Assembly: GCA_037074615.1 (NCBI GenBank)
Contig: CM073537.1
Coordinates: 14,775,989 to 14,839,988 of the forward strand
Length of the DNA stretch: 64,000 nt
From: Leucaena leucocephala
Lineage: Eukaryota; Streptophyta; Magnoliopsida; Fabales; Fabaceae
Direction: 5' to 3'
The notes below the pieces were generated by a model. It was not told where the DNA came from, did not search any database, and was given only the letters and a program-made list of their open reading frames with translations. The position numbers were made by a program, and so were the translations under genes. Below are positions 1-12,507 of the stretch, piece after piece (the first letter of the stretch is position 1; each line of letters starts with the position of its first letter).

Positions 1-97
1 TACTGAGATGTTGTTTTGATTTGTTCTAATTTTTTTTTTTCTAAAGAACTGAAGACAGCAACCATCTATGCCATGCCTTCATATTTTTCCATATTTC

Positions 98-226
98 TAT
101 TTTTTATTTGATTATTTTAACATAATTTTCGTTTATAAATAGGCTAGCCTCCCTAATGCTGTTATTCATGAATAATATATCAATTTTATTTCTTTAAACT
201 TTTGAAAATTCTCCTAAAGTATTTAG
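98..226 (+). repeat. LTR fragment, shared with 7.2 and 29.3 kb
   Basis: This stretch closely resembles 7200-7320 and 29265-29510: each has a TATAAATAGGCTA-like core followed by a TTCATGAATAATATATC block. The better copy at 29149-29606 starts TGTTAGG and ends CAAACA, so I infer a copia-type LTR of which only the middle survives here. No gene is visible in bases 1-660. Confidence 0.5.
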
Positions 227-659
227 CTTGTCAAGCCCTGAAAAATAAAAGGTGACCAGCTCATAGTATAAGAAAACCTCCATCCCTCAAACCTTGCATG
301 TGCATAAAATTCTTCAATTACATTCATAGACATATCCTACAAAATATAAAGTTTTAACACATTTTATATAAACAAAAGCTACCAACTATATATAGAAGTT
401 TTGGTGAAACCTCTGCAGTTGGGACCTCCCAAATGTTGGATAATAGTATATTCAGCAACAATTCCACGAAAGGATCTCTGCTCCACCCTAACAAATATAC
501 AACATATATGACGAAGGCAAGTATCCTAACTATAGTTTACGTGAAGCTCCGAAAGCAAGATTTCCAAGTTATAATACCTAAGTTTGAGTTCTGCATCATC
601 ATAGAGATTGATCAACATAATGCTTTAACTTCGATTCAGCATGAGATACTGAGTCAATT

Positions 660-1390
660 ATACTATATGAGACAAAAATACTCTTCTAGTGAATAACGTC
701 CAAATTAATGAAATATTGAATCAAATAATTTAAGGATATTTAACATTGAATAACAATAATAACATAACAACAAGTTTAAAGTTTTAGAGTATACAATTAT
801 AATCATAAATAAAACCATGTAAAAGATCATTATACAAATAAAACTAAATATATAATGAAACAACTTATTTAACAAAATCAGTTTAAAAACAATAAATCTC
901 AAGTCCCATTTTTTCATAGGACTTCAATAGAGTGGAAAAGCAACCGTGGACACATAGTCTACAATAATAACTAACTAAGCGCATATCGATACCACAAAAA
1001 TAAGCATAACACAAAATCATGAAACAAGCGCATGTACAATACTCACTATAACAAGTGTGAGAACGAAACCCACAAATATCAAGCATGAGTAATGTGCCCA
1101 TGAATGTCAAGCGAGCTCAATGTTAATCATGGCGTTATAAGGACTAACAATATTATTGTTAGTAACTGATGTTCTATATTTAGTCATCTAAAAAGCGTTT
1201 TCAATCATGCACGTGGTCAATATACCATTAGCAACAATTAGATTTTCTTCTACTAATATAAACTAAGAATATTTTATAACAGAATACGACATACATGATC
1301 GTGGATTGTGTTATAAACCCATTGAAGAAAAATCAATAACAGTAACTAAAGTCCTTACCTCATGCGAACATTGAGTATGTCCTTCCAAGA
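660..1390. repeat. Decayed copy of the LTR-like repeat at 61.4-62.1 kb
   Basis: Blocks match 61390-62100 in the same orientation: GTGAATAAC near 690, CGTGGACACA followed by CTAACTAA near 945-980, and ACTAACA followed by TGTTAGTAAC near 1142-1168. Divergence is clearly higher than for the duplicated gene segments, so this is an old insertion. Small open frames here (883-1110, 705-917) fall inside the repeat and look non-coding. Confidence 0.55.
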
Positions 1391-3942
1391 TGCTAAAACA
1401 TTGAAATATCAAAATGAAAGGAGTAATAATAAAATTTAGATAAAATCGCCGTGATGAAATAATGCTTCAGAAATGTGATAATTAAATTAAAAATACGACA
1501 AGTAGTATAGATATAATTTATAAAAATTATAATGAGAAACTATTCACTTATCTACTACGTTTCCAACAAACAAGGCACACACCAACTCACACACAACCAA
1601 CGAATGAGATAAGAAGAACTGAGCTTAATCCCCAACCACTACTTGAAGACAGAGGGAAGAAAAATTACTTGGCTGATGGAGATGGTGGAAAAGCATTGGC
1701 ATGCCCACATCGAAGACAAGTAGAGAGAAGAACGATGACCTGGTTGAGAAACGATAGAGCCCACTGAAGGAAAAGGGAAATAAGGGTTGTTCGAAAAAAT
1801 CTGATGGTTCTCATATATATATATATATATATATTAGTACTAGTCATAGTAGTATGTATATTGTGAAGAAGACTATTTGATTTTACCTATTTTTTGTTTT
1901 TTTTCATCCAAAAAATTGAAGCACTATAATTATGTCACATTTTTCAGATTTCAATATCATAGAATATGAATATATTCAATTAATTGTTTTAATAGTTTTT
2001 ATTTTTCTATTTTACTGTAAGAAAATTCAACTCGATACTAAACATAAGATAAATAAGTGAAGAAAATTAAGCACAATATAAATAGAGATTGGAAAAACGA
2101 AATTCTAAAAGGAATTATTTGTCTTCTTAGAACTATTCTTCTTGTTCGTGTCAAAATATTCTTCAAAATATTAATATAATAATGCTTATTTATCTTGTTA
2201 GTCAAAGAATCCTATTCCCTATTCTTAATTTAGTTTTTTTCCAAATTTTTGTTAGAACCCTTATGACATAATTAATATTTTTTTAATTTATTGCATATAA
2301 CATATAAGAAGTAGTAGAGTAGTTGACAAACAAAAAAGAGAAAAGAGAGGGAATTTTATTGAACAAATAGGATTATATACATTGTTACTAATTTTATTTT
2401 ACACACATATATGCATATATTATATTTTTACTTCTTTATTTGTTTTCTTTAGGAGCTTTACAATAAAATTTTGGCTTATTATACCTAACCTCTCTTCCGT
2501 AGGCAATCCAAAATTTTAATTATAGGTTGAAATATACAAATCTAATTGTAATATATTATTATTGGTATCAACCCTACTACTTTCAACTATATCCATTGTT
2601 TATTCTCCTATTTCTTTTCTTTCAATTAACTTACTTTCTCAATTAACGAACACTGTTGTTGATTTTAAAAAAATATTAAATTAATGGGTCATTACATGGC
2701 AAGTGAAGATGAGTTGGGCGAGATACTTTCTCTCTTTTCCTTATTAGAGTTTTTTCCCTTTATTTTCTATAATAGATTTTGAGCCCCTAACAAGAAGCTA
2801 GACTCAGAATGGCTAGACTCTGATAATAGTAGCCTCTTGTCAAAACTTGTTAACAAACAGGAGATCTCAATCAATATTTATTCGATGTATCATCCGATTT
2901 ATGTTGCCCAAGAAAAAAACAATATTTATTCCATGTATCATCCGATTTATGTTACCCAAGAGAACTTGAGCCGATAGTACTGCTGTGTAAGCATAAGATA
3001 ATGTTTAAAAATCGACATAATAAAAAATACTACTATTTAAAAGCATGAGATGTTATTAAAGGAAATTGATATATAGTTTCATAACATATCTAACTTCACT
3101 GAAGGGGCAATTGATACAAAATAAAAATGAGAAAATGAACTCTATCTCATAAATATAGTAAGCTCTCTTTGTAGAAAACTACTTTATTCATTTGATAAAA
3201 ATAATAAAAATCCTTTTCCTTATGTTTCGCATTTCTGAAACCCATTTTATACATGACAGATAGCAATCTAAAGTTAAATCTTTAAAGCATCAATAGTTTT
3301 TATTTTTATTTTGATGATAGTATTGGAAATAGCTCTTAACCTAGTTCTTTATTGATTTGTATAATTTTAGTCTTGACTCATCAATTAGTTATTTGACTGG
3401 TTCAATCTCTGCTTCCACATTAGGAGCACAGAACATAGCCACTGTGAACCTCTCATTTTCTGAGTTTATCACTGCTCCGTGGGTGGGGCTTTTGAATATT
3501 CCATTACTCATAATCTGTTCACATTAAACAAGTTCCTTTAGTTACAATTAACATCACATGGATATTAAAAACATAATTAAAGTTAAATATATGTTTACAT
3601 ATATTATACCTTCAATAATTTTATAATCTTTTTAAATAATTGTTATGCTCAACTAATTAATATTGAGGAAAAATAAAATTGTTGCCTTAATTGCATTTTA
3701 TGGTATTAATAAAAACTGAACAATATGAAAATTAAGTTATGCATATATGGTAATTTCTCTCATTCTTGTTCAATCACCTGCCTGTCTTCCGACCCACCCG
3801 AACTAAGTTTTTAAAATTAAAACATAAAGTAATAAAAAATATAGAAAAAAAATCAAGACTCTACTTTGTAAATTTCACAAGCACATAAGTAAATTTCATG
3901 TTTTACTCTCTTTTATTTTTCTACTTCAATTGGTTTTATACT

Positions 3943-4188
3943 TCCTCCAATCCTAAATGTAAGAGCTAGTTAATGGGTTTATTTTGATCTTATATATAAG
4001 ACTGCAATCCACTTTGTCTCTCAAATTTATAATTTTTTGTCAGACTATCTATATTGAGTGCATATATTAAAGGGAGTTTTCAACAATAAGGATAATAAGT
4101 AAAAATATATTTCAAAAAAACTAATATACATTCATTACAAATAACTAACTTAGCTAACTTAACTTTTACGTTAGAATTGGAGAGAGTA
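3943..4188. mobile_element. Stowaway-like MITE in intron 3 of copy A
   Basis: The left end reads CTTCCTCCAATCCTAAATG and the right end is an imperfect inverted match (TTAGAATTGGAGAGAGTA). This CTCCNTCCGNTCC terminal pattern recurs about ten times in the window and is typical of Tc1/mariner-derived Stowaway MITEs. The same insertion is present in copy H, so it predates that duplication. Confidence 0.5.
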
Positions 4189-4189
4189 G

Positions 4190-4372
4190 CTAACAAATGT
4201 TGATCCAGTTGGTAAGAAGTTGGTTCATAATTCATAAGGTAGCGAGTTCAAATTCTGCTGCCGATGTGAGAAACTTATTGGTGGGCTATCTGTAAATACC
4301 TCTATAAGTGCTCTTTGAGCCTGAAGGCTTGCCATCGCCTCAGTGAACTTGGGGACCCAACTCACTTAAACT
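4190..4372 (+). mobile_element. tRNA-derived SINE in intron 3 of copy A
   Basis: An A-box-like stretch (TGATCCAGTTGGTAAG) is followed about 30 bp later by a B-box-like stretch (GAGTTCAAATTC), the layout of the internal pol III promoter of tRNA-derived SINEs. Two related copies lie at 60871-60968 plus 63824-63900 (split by an insertion) and at 57350-57520 (decayed). No mature tRNA cloverleaf can be formed. Confidence 0.6.
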
Positions 4373-5687
4373 TTTAATTATATTAAGAGAGAGAGAGATA
4401 GATAGAGAGAGAGGGAGTAATTGATTTCCATGGGTGAATATCTCAAATTAGTCCTTCCCCCCTCAATTGAGACTTGAAAATGATATAATATTACAAACAA
4501 TGGTTACCTCAATTTGATCACCAACGTGATAACAAGAGCATTAGGGATAATAGAAACTTTAAACCCACTGTTGTCTTTGAGGATTTGAAGACCTTCAATA
4601 TTTTCATCCTGCAAAAGCAAAGTGATGGCAGATGCATCTGTGTGAGGCTTCAGGTCTTACGCATGGAGGATAATAGTTGAATCTCTCTATCATGCTTGTT
4701 TCTTCACATTGCTTCAAGAAGCTATCCTCTTGCAAGTTCATTGACTTAGCCATGGCCTTCAGAATCACTTCATTTAGCTGCTTTACTTTCTCTGTATATT
4801 CTTTCAACACATCCCTAATATGGCCATATCAAAATTAAAAGGTTAGCCTTGACTCTATTTTATTCATATAATTTTATTACTTCTGTATTTTCAAAAAGTA
4901 CCTAAAGTCTTGGGGCCAAACTTTATATTTTCTATGGTTCTCAGCATGCACTTTGAGGAAAACACGATCATTCCAATCAAGCCTTTGTTTTTGTGCAAAA
5001 AATATGCCACTTCCATATCCTTCTTGATCATATCCTTCTCTCTCATATTTTTGCTTTTCTTCCATCGGAAAATCAAAGACCTCCTTTGAAACTTCTCTCA
5101 CTTTGCCCAGAAACCAACTTGTCATCCCATGGTTTATTGCCTGAATTTCCAACAAATAAACAACATCGTGATGTGACCGTAAAAGAAAAGAACAGAAACT
5201 GGGTTCAACTAACTAGTCTAATGAAAATAATATTAAAATTGGTGCCTGAAAACCTAAAAGAAGTACATTCACAAGAAAAATAAACTGAAAGAAGTACGAA
5301 GTTGTGTGACTGATGCTGAGGGAAGAAAAGGGGGAAAGCAGAAGCAAGAATGAGTGAGCGATAAAGAACCTGAAAGCAACCCCATGAAGTGAGTGCAGAG
5401 CGAAGATTGTGTAACTCTCGCTGTTGTTGCTGAGAGGAAGTAGACAGAAGAAGAGAAATATCAATGAGTGGAATCTGCTGCGATGGAAGAAGAGCGCTAA
5501 ATTCACTATCTTTGTAAATATAATCTTCTGGTAAATCTCCTGCGCCCAAGAACGCCAGTTCTTGCACAGATTTATATAATGCAGATCGACCCATTATTTT
5601 AATGCTTAGAACCTTCAAGTTGCAGAAGATGAGATTGAGATGTATAGATAAATTACTGTGTTTGATCTGCTGAACATATGGTCATGT

Positions 5688-5838
5688 ATTTATAAACAAA
5701 TGGATGACGCGGTTTGTTTTGTCTTTATATATGTGACGCATCCGTGTACAAAACCAGAAGATCAACATAATCATGTATTTCATTGAAGCGAACTCTTTAT
5801 TTGGGCGTATGTGACGCATGGGCGGCCGTGTACAAAAC
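5688..5838 (-). promoter_or_regulatory. Proximal promoter of copy A
   Basis: On the minus strand a TATAAATA box lies at 5688-5695, about 95 bp before the start codon, matching gene F. Three TGACG cores occur upstream (5705-5709, 5734-5738, 5812-5816); TGACG/CGTCA is the known as-1-type site bound by TGA bZIP factors. Activity is inferred only. Confidence 0.45.
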
Positions 5839-5884
5839 TAAAATATCTACATAATCATTAATTGAGTAATGATATTCATGTATT

Positions 5885-6175
5885 TCACGTGTTCTCTTCT
5901 ATGACAACAATCTGAACAAGATTAAATTTCTTCTTATACCACTTCAATTCACGTGCTCTAGGTTCTTGGTTTGAAAAATAAAAACCCTCACTCATCTTCT
6001 TTGTTTCTCACTTTCCCATTGTCGTCGCCCTTCTCAGTTCTTATCTTCTATGTTTCATTGAACTTGGACTTTCAAACGAAGGACCACACACCAGACGCAG
6101 ACAGACAAGCAGGGATAGGAGGAGCTGGAGTAATACGTGATAATGAACCAGACACACACGAGATGCAATGACAAA
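5885..6175 (+). repeat. Upstream-block repeat with G-boxes
   Basis: A block reading ...TTCACGTGTTCTC...TTCACGTGCTC...GGACCACACACCAGACGC... recurs at 25820-25915, 34340-34625 (-), 41975-42125 (-), 43600-44420 (split) and 50030-50240 (-). It accompanies the 5' flanks of several dioxygenase copies, so I take it as part of the ancestral duplicated unit. It contains two CACGTG/ACGTG G-box cores. Relative to copy A it is inverted compared with its placement upstream of C and F. Confidence 0.6.
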
Positions 6176-7060
6176 CACTCATCCATCTCCTTTGAGATTT
6201 TTATTTTTGTTTTTTCTACACCCATCCCCAATACAAGTTTAGCCGTCTGGTTCTTGTAGATTAAGCTACTAAAAACTGGATTGGTGGAGACAGTAGGTCA
6301 AATGTCAATGGGTTAGACCACCGGAGTTAAGTTGGGATCAAGCTGGAGATGAATGATCGATTGTGTGTTATGTAACCACTAAAGTGCGTGTCCACAGTGC
6401 ACTTCCAGCTGCAATCGTTGATGAAATGGCACTGGTAGGCGCTGTTCCGGCTATGCATCGTTGAGCATCCTTCTTCTTGTAGATAGGTTGATTTGGCATG
6501 AGTTCCAAGTGCTTCAAAGGCAAGTTTAGCTTCAATCCTAAGTTCTAGCTATGTATTTATGATTTCCTAGGTCTTAGGGATTATATTCCTAAGTTTGTTG
6601 TGATTTGGATTATAATATATGAGGTTTCATATATGTTTCATTGTGGTTTAATTGATTCTCTATTATCTTTCATGGTATGTTTTGATGCTCAACTTAATGG
6701 TGTTTTTGAAGTTTGGTATTTAAAAAAGCTTGGTAATTTCAAACTCCCAACATCAATTTTAAACTATGGTTGCCAAAGATCCATTTCCAAGAGATTTCTT
6801 CAATTTCTTTCACTAAATCACTTCCATTTCCACCAATTTATATGAAAAGACAAAAAATATTTATTTTCATTGCACTTAGTAGTTTTTAGTTTTTAAATAA
6901 ACCAACAATAATTTCCCCTAGCTTTATTACATTTTTAGTCATTAGTTAGCTTAGGAATAAATTAAGGCTCTCTAAAGTGAAACAACCTGAGGTTATGCCA
7001 TACTTACACTCCTTGGAATTAATTGTTAATTGGAAACTCCAAGCTTATGATTGTAAGGCT
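6176..7060. other. No gene recognised
   Basis: Short open frames occur (for example 6600-6845) but none shows a recognisable domain, splice structure or conservation with other parts of the window. The sequence is AT-rich spacer. Confidence 0.4.
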
Positions 7061-7344
7061 TCCCTCAAGTCCTGGTTTATTTTAAGAGATGGAATCAACG
7101 GAGACACAATTAGTTTTTATTATTTAATTTATCTTGAACATTTAAATTAGTTCATCTTAGTTTATCTCGAATCAAATGTTCAAAAATATTTGATGAGATG
7201 TTATTTCTAGATTTTATTGGATTATTTTAAAAAACTTCTATTTATAAATAGGCTATCCTCCCTAAAACTAGTAATTTATGAATAATATATCGATTTTATT
7301 CCTTTGGACTTTTTAATATCCTCCAAAAATATCTCATTAGTGAG

Positions 7345-8144
7345 TAGGGGTGTTCATGGGCAAGGCTGGGCAGGGCGATCCCCCTGCCCGGTGCCCTGCC
7401 CCAAAAAAGTATGGGCTGCATTTTGCAGCCCGAAGCCCGAAGCCCAGCCCTATCCGATAAAAGCCCTAACCATTTTGGGCTGGGCATGGGCGGGCTGGGC
7501 GTGGGCGGGCTGGGCATGCCCAAGTTGTGATGTCATGCTCATGTTGTGAAAAAAATCTGCAATTATAAACTTCTAAAATAATATCATATTCATATGTCTT
7601 CAAGAGTTAAATAATATCTATAATCCACTAAAAATAAGGTAACAAAAAGATAATAATTAAAGTATTGAAATTCATTGCATATAAAAAAACCTTGAAGTCT
7701 AAGTAGTTTATAATTATAACTTTACATCAATTTTTCAAATGTTGACAAGGATGAAGTATCTAAAAAAATAAAATAAATAATTATAATTTATAATGTAATC
7801 ATATTATGATTAATAAAGTTAAAAAAATTAATATAGTTATAAATATTAAAAAATACAACTTACGTACTTAACTACTTATATTTCTAAAATGACCCTTTAG
7901 TCACCAGTAACTATCATATTCTCATTTCTAAGTGTAGCATCTACGGAGAAAATAAAAAAAAAATAAAAAAAGGGGTGCTCATGGGCAGGGCAACCCCCCT
8001 ACCCGGTGCCCAGCCCGAAAAAAGTATGGGCTGCATTTTGCAGCCCGATGCCCAGCCCTGCCCTATATTTATCGGGCTGGGCAGGGCTATTTTTTCGCGG
8101 GCTAAGGTGGGCATACCGGGCCGCGGGCTTTATGAACACCCCTA
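7345..8144. mobile_element. Non-autonomous hAT element, 800 bp
   Basis: Both ends read TAGGGGTGTTCAT when viewed inward, and the element is flanked by 8-bp target duplications TTAGTGAG (7337-7344) and CTAGTGAG (8145-8152), one mismatch apart. Terminal inverted repeats plus 8-bp duplications are diagnostic of the hAT superfamily. It carries no transposase frame. The ends are GC-rich and self-complementary (GGGCTGGGC type), and a block containing GGGCTGCATTTTGCAGCCCG appears twice in the same direction, near 7410 and 8027. Confidence 0.85.
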
Positions 8145-8484
8145 CTAGTGAGGATGGATTGAGCGAGATACTTCCTCTCTGTCTTATTAGAGTTTCTTTT
8201 CCTTTATTTTTCTTAAAATTGTCAAATTCACAAATTTAAACAAACTCGTGATATAAAGATAAATTTAGGATCATGACTCGAATCGTAAACTCTTAAGAGT
8301 TTACTTTTATCAATAAATATCTATTAAAAATATATAATTAAATAATTAAAATATAAAAAATACCAACAAATTAATTTAAATCCAAATAATTGAAATTAAA
8401 TTCATAAATATTCATAATTTATTATATTCAATACAAAAATTTCTATTAATGTCATATATGAAGTCACTAGACATAATTAAATCT

Positions 8485-8682
8485 AAAAAGTTAGCACTGG
8501 TTTAAGAGTGAGTTGACATAATTTTGTAAGTTAGAAACATAAAAGGATAAACTCAGTAAATGAACTCGCGAGTTTAATCAAGTTTGCTTCTAGCACGAGT
8601 TTAAGTATGAGTTGACACGACTTTGTAAGATAGAAATATAAAAACGATAAAATCAAAAAGTTAACTCATGAGTTTAATAAGA
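8485..8682 (+). repeat. Two direct repeats of about 80 bp, 99 bp apart
   Basis: 8501-8578 and 8600-8678 align: both run GAGTTGACA...TTTGTAAG..TAGAAA.ATAAAA..GATAAA...AACTC..GAGTTTAAT. It looks like the internal minisatellite of a transposon; no coding potential is visible. Confidence 0.55.
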
Positions 8683-10209
8683 ATGATTTTCCTTAATATA
8701 TTTGGAGCACCTAACAAGAGGGGCTAAACGTTGGTAAGAAATCAGATAGCTAGACTCTGATAATAGTAGTATCTTGTGAAAATTTGTTAACAAACAGTTG
8801 ATTTCAATTAATACGTCAATCGAGCATCATCCAATTTATGTTACCCAAGAAAACTTGAGCCAATAGTACTATTGTGTAAGGAAATGCTAAAAAATCAACA
8901 TAACAAACCTATCTATAATTTACCTTGAGTCAATATTTCTGGAAAATTCTACTACTTAAAAGCATGAGATATTATCGAAGGACATTGATAGTTTTAAAAA
9001 GATAAAACTTAAGTCAAGTTTTTCAATTGCATTTGTTATTTTGTTATTGTTAATTATTAAAATTAGGGTTTAAATTTTTTTATGTAGAAACTTGTTATTT
9101 TACAATTGTTAGATGTTAAAATATGTATCTACACTTATAAATTTACCTATGAACTTGACCTAATGAATAGAAGAACTTTGAGCTAAGTTTTGTCTATTTC
9201 AGAACATATCTAACTTCACTTTAAGGGTCCTTGATACAAAATAAAAATGAGAAAAGAAAAAGTACAAGAAAACTCTTTCCCACATATATAGAAAGCTCTT
9301 TTACAAAAAGCTACTTCATTCATTTGCTATACATAAACATCCTTGTCCTCATGTTCTCCTTTTCTCAAACACATTTTCTATAAGCCATATATAGCAGTAT
9401 AAGGATAAATCCATACAGTATCAATGACTCTTTTATTTTGATAATAGTATTGACAATAGCTTTTAACATAGTTCTTTACTGATTTATATAGTTTTGGCCT
9501 TGACATGCTAGTTCTTTGACCGGTTCAATCTCTGCTTCCAAATTAGGAGCACAAAACATGGCTACTATGAACCTCTCCTTTTCTGAGTTTATCACTGCTC
9601 TATGGATGGAGCTTTTGAATATTCCTTTTGCTCATATTGATTCCATATATTAAATATAGTTTTCATCAATGAGAATAATAATCAAATTATGTATTTTAGG
9701 GAAACCAACACATATTCATTACAAATAATAAATTTAATTGATTTTTTTAATATATACAAATTAGTTATCTAACTTTTATATTTAGAATTAGAGGGAGTAA
9801 TAAACTTCCTCGGGTGTATATCTCTAATTAATCCTTTTCCCCCTCAATTGAGACTTGAAAATGATATAATGTTACAAACAATTGTTACCTCAAGTTCACC
9901 AATTTTGACCATAAGAGCCTCAGGGACGATAGGAACTTTTAATCACTTGTTGTCTTTGAGGATTTGAAGACCTTCAACATTTTCATCCTGCAAAAGCAAA
10001 GTGATGGCAGATCCATCTACATGAGGCTTCAGTCCCATAACTTGTTCAGGTCTCGTGCATGGAGGATAATAGTTGAATCTCGCGATCATGCTTGCTTCTC
10101 CATATTGCTTCAAGAAGGTGTCCTCTTGCAAGTTTAATGACTTAACCAGGGCCTTCAGAATCACTTCATTTAGCTGCTTTAGTTTCTCTAAATATTCTAT
10201 CAACATATC

Positions 10210-12507
10210 TGAAACATCCTAAGTCCGATGTCGCATTGGGTTATTTCAAAAATTAAATGAGATCGTTCTCTTTAATGAGCTAGAAATGAAATTAAATTCT
10301 TAAATAACCAAATAAAATGTAACCTAAATTAGAAAATGGGGTTTAATTTGATTTACTAACACTAAAATTGCAATGAGTTAAAATAAATTTATATAAAATA
10401 TTTTTATTAATTTAAAATAATTGATATGGAAAACAATCCTCTAATTCAATAGTACAGGAGTTAAAATAAAGAACAAGAATTATAATTAAACTTTTAGTCC
10501 AACAATTAATCAAACCAAACTAAAAAATTGAGACTAAAAATAATAAAGAACAAAGTTTAAAAACATATCAGAGATTCAAGCATAAAGAATTAAAACTTAC
10601 AAATGAAAGATAATTCAATAATCCGATCCACCTTAAAAAATAACTAAATATTCATAATAATCTCAATACAAAATTTGATCTAGAGCAAAGTAAATAAAAT
10701 TAAAACTAATTAAAGAATAATATCAAATGCTAAAGAAAAATTCAATCACAATAATCTTCTATGATAAAAATATAACAATACAAAGTTTGACAAAAAATTA
10801 TTCTAAGACCTAGAAATCATAAACTAATCTATGGGTAAAAGATTAAAGAAACTAAAAACTCATGCCAAACTCAACCCTTGCCATCAAATTAGGGGATTTG
10901 GATGCTATAGCCACACATAGTCATTAAATTAGAATCCACCATCAAGATTTCAATGCCAACTATGGATTTGGATTGAAGGGAGTCCAGAAAGAAAGCCGTG
11001 CAGTCGTTCTGTGTTGCTATTCGGCTTGCTCCCGTCGCTGCTATTGAGCTGCGCTGTCGCTGTTCGCCTCAATCTCTCATCCCTTCGCTCTGCGTGTCGC
11101 TCTCTATTTTGGTCCATCTGTGCTCTGTTCGCGCCCTTTACCGTGCTGACGTGCTGTGATGATGATGAATATAGTGGAGACGCTGCTGTGCAGATGGATG
11201 ACGACTGAATAGAGGCGTGGAGGAGGTGTTGATGATGGAAGGTGAAGTGAATGGGGAATGGAAGGTGTTGGCCGTGAGGGGTGTGGGTGGACGATAGAAG
11301 GGAGGTGGAGATGGATGACGTTGGTATGAATGGCTGGAGGTGGCGTCGCGGCTATGGTGGAGGTGGAAGATGACTGACGTGAACGGAGATGGATGAGGGA
11401 AGCCGATGATGATGGTGTGGGAATGATGATGGTGTGTAGAGTTGGGAATTTGGGTTGGCCCGCGGGCCCGCCAGAAAATGGCTGGTTGGGTTGATTAATC
11501 TTCAGCCCATTTTGGTGAGGATCTTTTTGACCCGCACCTCCTAACTCGTAACCGTGGCAGGCTAATCCATCGGGTTGGCTGGTTAGCCCGTTTTCTTTTA
11601 TTATTTTTTAATTTTACTATATTTTTTTAGTATTTACTTAATCACTTTCATTCACTCCAGCCGCGCCTCCCTCAGCACTATATACTCATTTTGTTTTATT
11701 ATTATTCGTGACAGATTTATCTAAGGACTGTGACAAAGTTAAAGAAATAAATATTTTAACAGCTTCAGATAATGGTTAGAATCTAATTAATATTGAGAGT
11801 TGAAACTTCGGTTAACTGTTATGTAGACTAATATATTTCATATTTGTAATCTTTAATTCTCTGTTTTTATGAACAACTTATGTGATGTATTTGTATAAAG
11901 TTTTATTTTGGATATTGTTACAAATTCATAATGGAAAAGATTATAAAAAAAAAATCTGGCGGGCTCGGGTTGGTCTAATCCCAACCCGCCTAGAGGCAGA
12001 CCTCTTTAAACCGGCCCACCTCCAACCTAACCCGCTACAGGTTAGCCCGCATTCGACAGGCTAACCCGCATTACCACCTCTAATGGTGTGAGAATGATGA
12101 TGACGTGGTCTGCTTCCGTGAGTTCAGACAACAGCGGCTCCCTGTGCATGTGCGAGGGATTATATGCTAAGGATGGATATAAAACCTAATGGGCCACATT
12201 ACAAAGTTTGGCCCATAGGTCTTTATGTGATATTTTAAAAAATATGATCCCTTGTTATTATTTATAATTTTCAATTTCTCTCAAATATCCAAAACATAAA
12301 TTATAATAATGTAATATTTTTTATTTTAAAAATAATTATTTTTTAAAAATTATAAAAATAGGATAATTATACGTCTGTTAAATACTAATTTAATGTAAGA
12401 CATATTAATCTAAATTATATATAAATAATATAATTAAATATTAAAATAATGATAAAAATTCACCAAAATTATATAAATAAATATATATATAAAATATGAA
12501 TTTATCA
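10210..12507. mobile_element. LTR-like insertion at the exon 3 acceptor of copy B
   Basis: The insert begins TGAAACATCC, ends TTTATCA, and is flanked by ATATC at 10205-10209 and 12508-12512. TG...CA ends with a 5-bp duplication fit an LTR retrotransposon or a solo LTR; no gag or pol is visible in its 2.3 kb. It sits exactly where intron 2 meets exon 3, so the real acceptor (near 12513-12520) is now 2.3 kb from its exon. It contains a GC-richer stretch (10985-11440) and a nested hAT. Confidence 0.6.
11437..12082. mobile_element. Non-autonomous hAT element, 646 bp
   Basis: Perfect 8-bp target duplications ATGGTGTG flank it at 11429-11436 and 12083-12090. The ends are inverted: TAGAGTTGGGAATT on the left against TAGAGGTGGTAAT read inward on the right, followed by GGGTTGGCCCGC-like GC-rich palindromic sequence. 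This is hAT by ends and duplication length. It lies inside the LTR-like insertion, so it came later. The small open frame 11882-12064 is part of the element, not a gene. Confidence 0.88.

Larger units (their letters stand above)
1769..4487. repeat. Left copy of a segmental duplication (partner 57977-64000)
   Basis: From GGAAAAGGG at 1769 to the intron just before exon 3 of copy A, the sequence runs collinear and nearly identical to 57977-64000 once two insertions in the partner are removed (58062-58482 and 60969-63818). It holds the AT repeat near 1815-1835, AT-rich spacer, the 3' flank and exon 4 of copy A, and intron 3. The partner carries copy H in the same orientation. I infer a recent duplication; the right boundary cannot be set because the partner reaches the window edge. 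Confidence 0.85.
3274..5594 (-). pseudogene. 2OG-Fe(II) dioxygenase copy A (SRG1-like), disabled
   Basis: Four exons on the minus strand: exon 1 5370-5594 (starts MGRSALYKS), exon 2 4902-5140, exon 3 4508-4814, exon 4 3274-3514, with GT-AG introns of 229, 87 and 993 bp. The start was chosen by alignment to intact gene F; an in-frame upstream Met at 5618 is not shared. Exons 1 and 2 are open and keep the WGCFQ-AINHG junction typical of SRG1-like DOXC dioxygenases. Exon 3 has lost 17 bp just before the HxD iron-binding motif and one more base near its 3' end, so the frame is broken. Exon 4 reads HGAV instead of HRAV next to the third iron ligand and has in-frame stops after PVK and KN. Intron 3 holds a SINE. 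The family normally oxidises small specialised metabolites in the cytosol, but this copy cannot make an active enzyme. Confidence 0.9.
7062..8716. mobile_element. Solo-LTR remains, split by a hAT element
   Basis: The left part (7100-7344) matches the LTR at 29160-29510 and the right part (8153-8220, 8690-8716) ends in GGAGCACCTAACA, the complement of TGTTAGG seen at the start of the 29149 copy. The same 3' LTR end followed by AAGAAGCTAGACTC occurs next to A (about 2800), H (about 59395), C (about 31010) and, on the other strand, F (about 47250), so this LTR was in the ancestral unit before duplication. Bases 8221-8690 are an extra AT-rich insertion. Confidence 0.55.

Noticed and set aside
433..1847. 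Open frames of 60-87 codons at the left edge
   Set aside because: They overlap a decayed repeat, have AT-driven composition and show no domain, splice structure or duplicate conserved as protein.
5205..5618. Longer first exon of copy A with an upstream Met and read-through into intron 1
   Set aside because: Alignment to F, C and D places the start at 5594 and the donor after WGCFQ at 5370; the extra parts are leader and intron.
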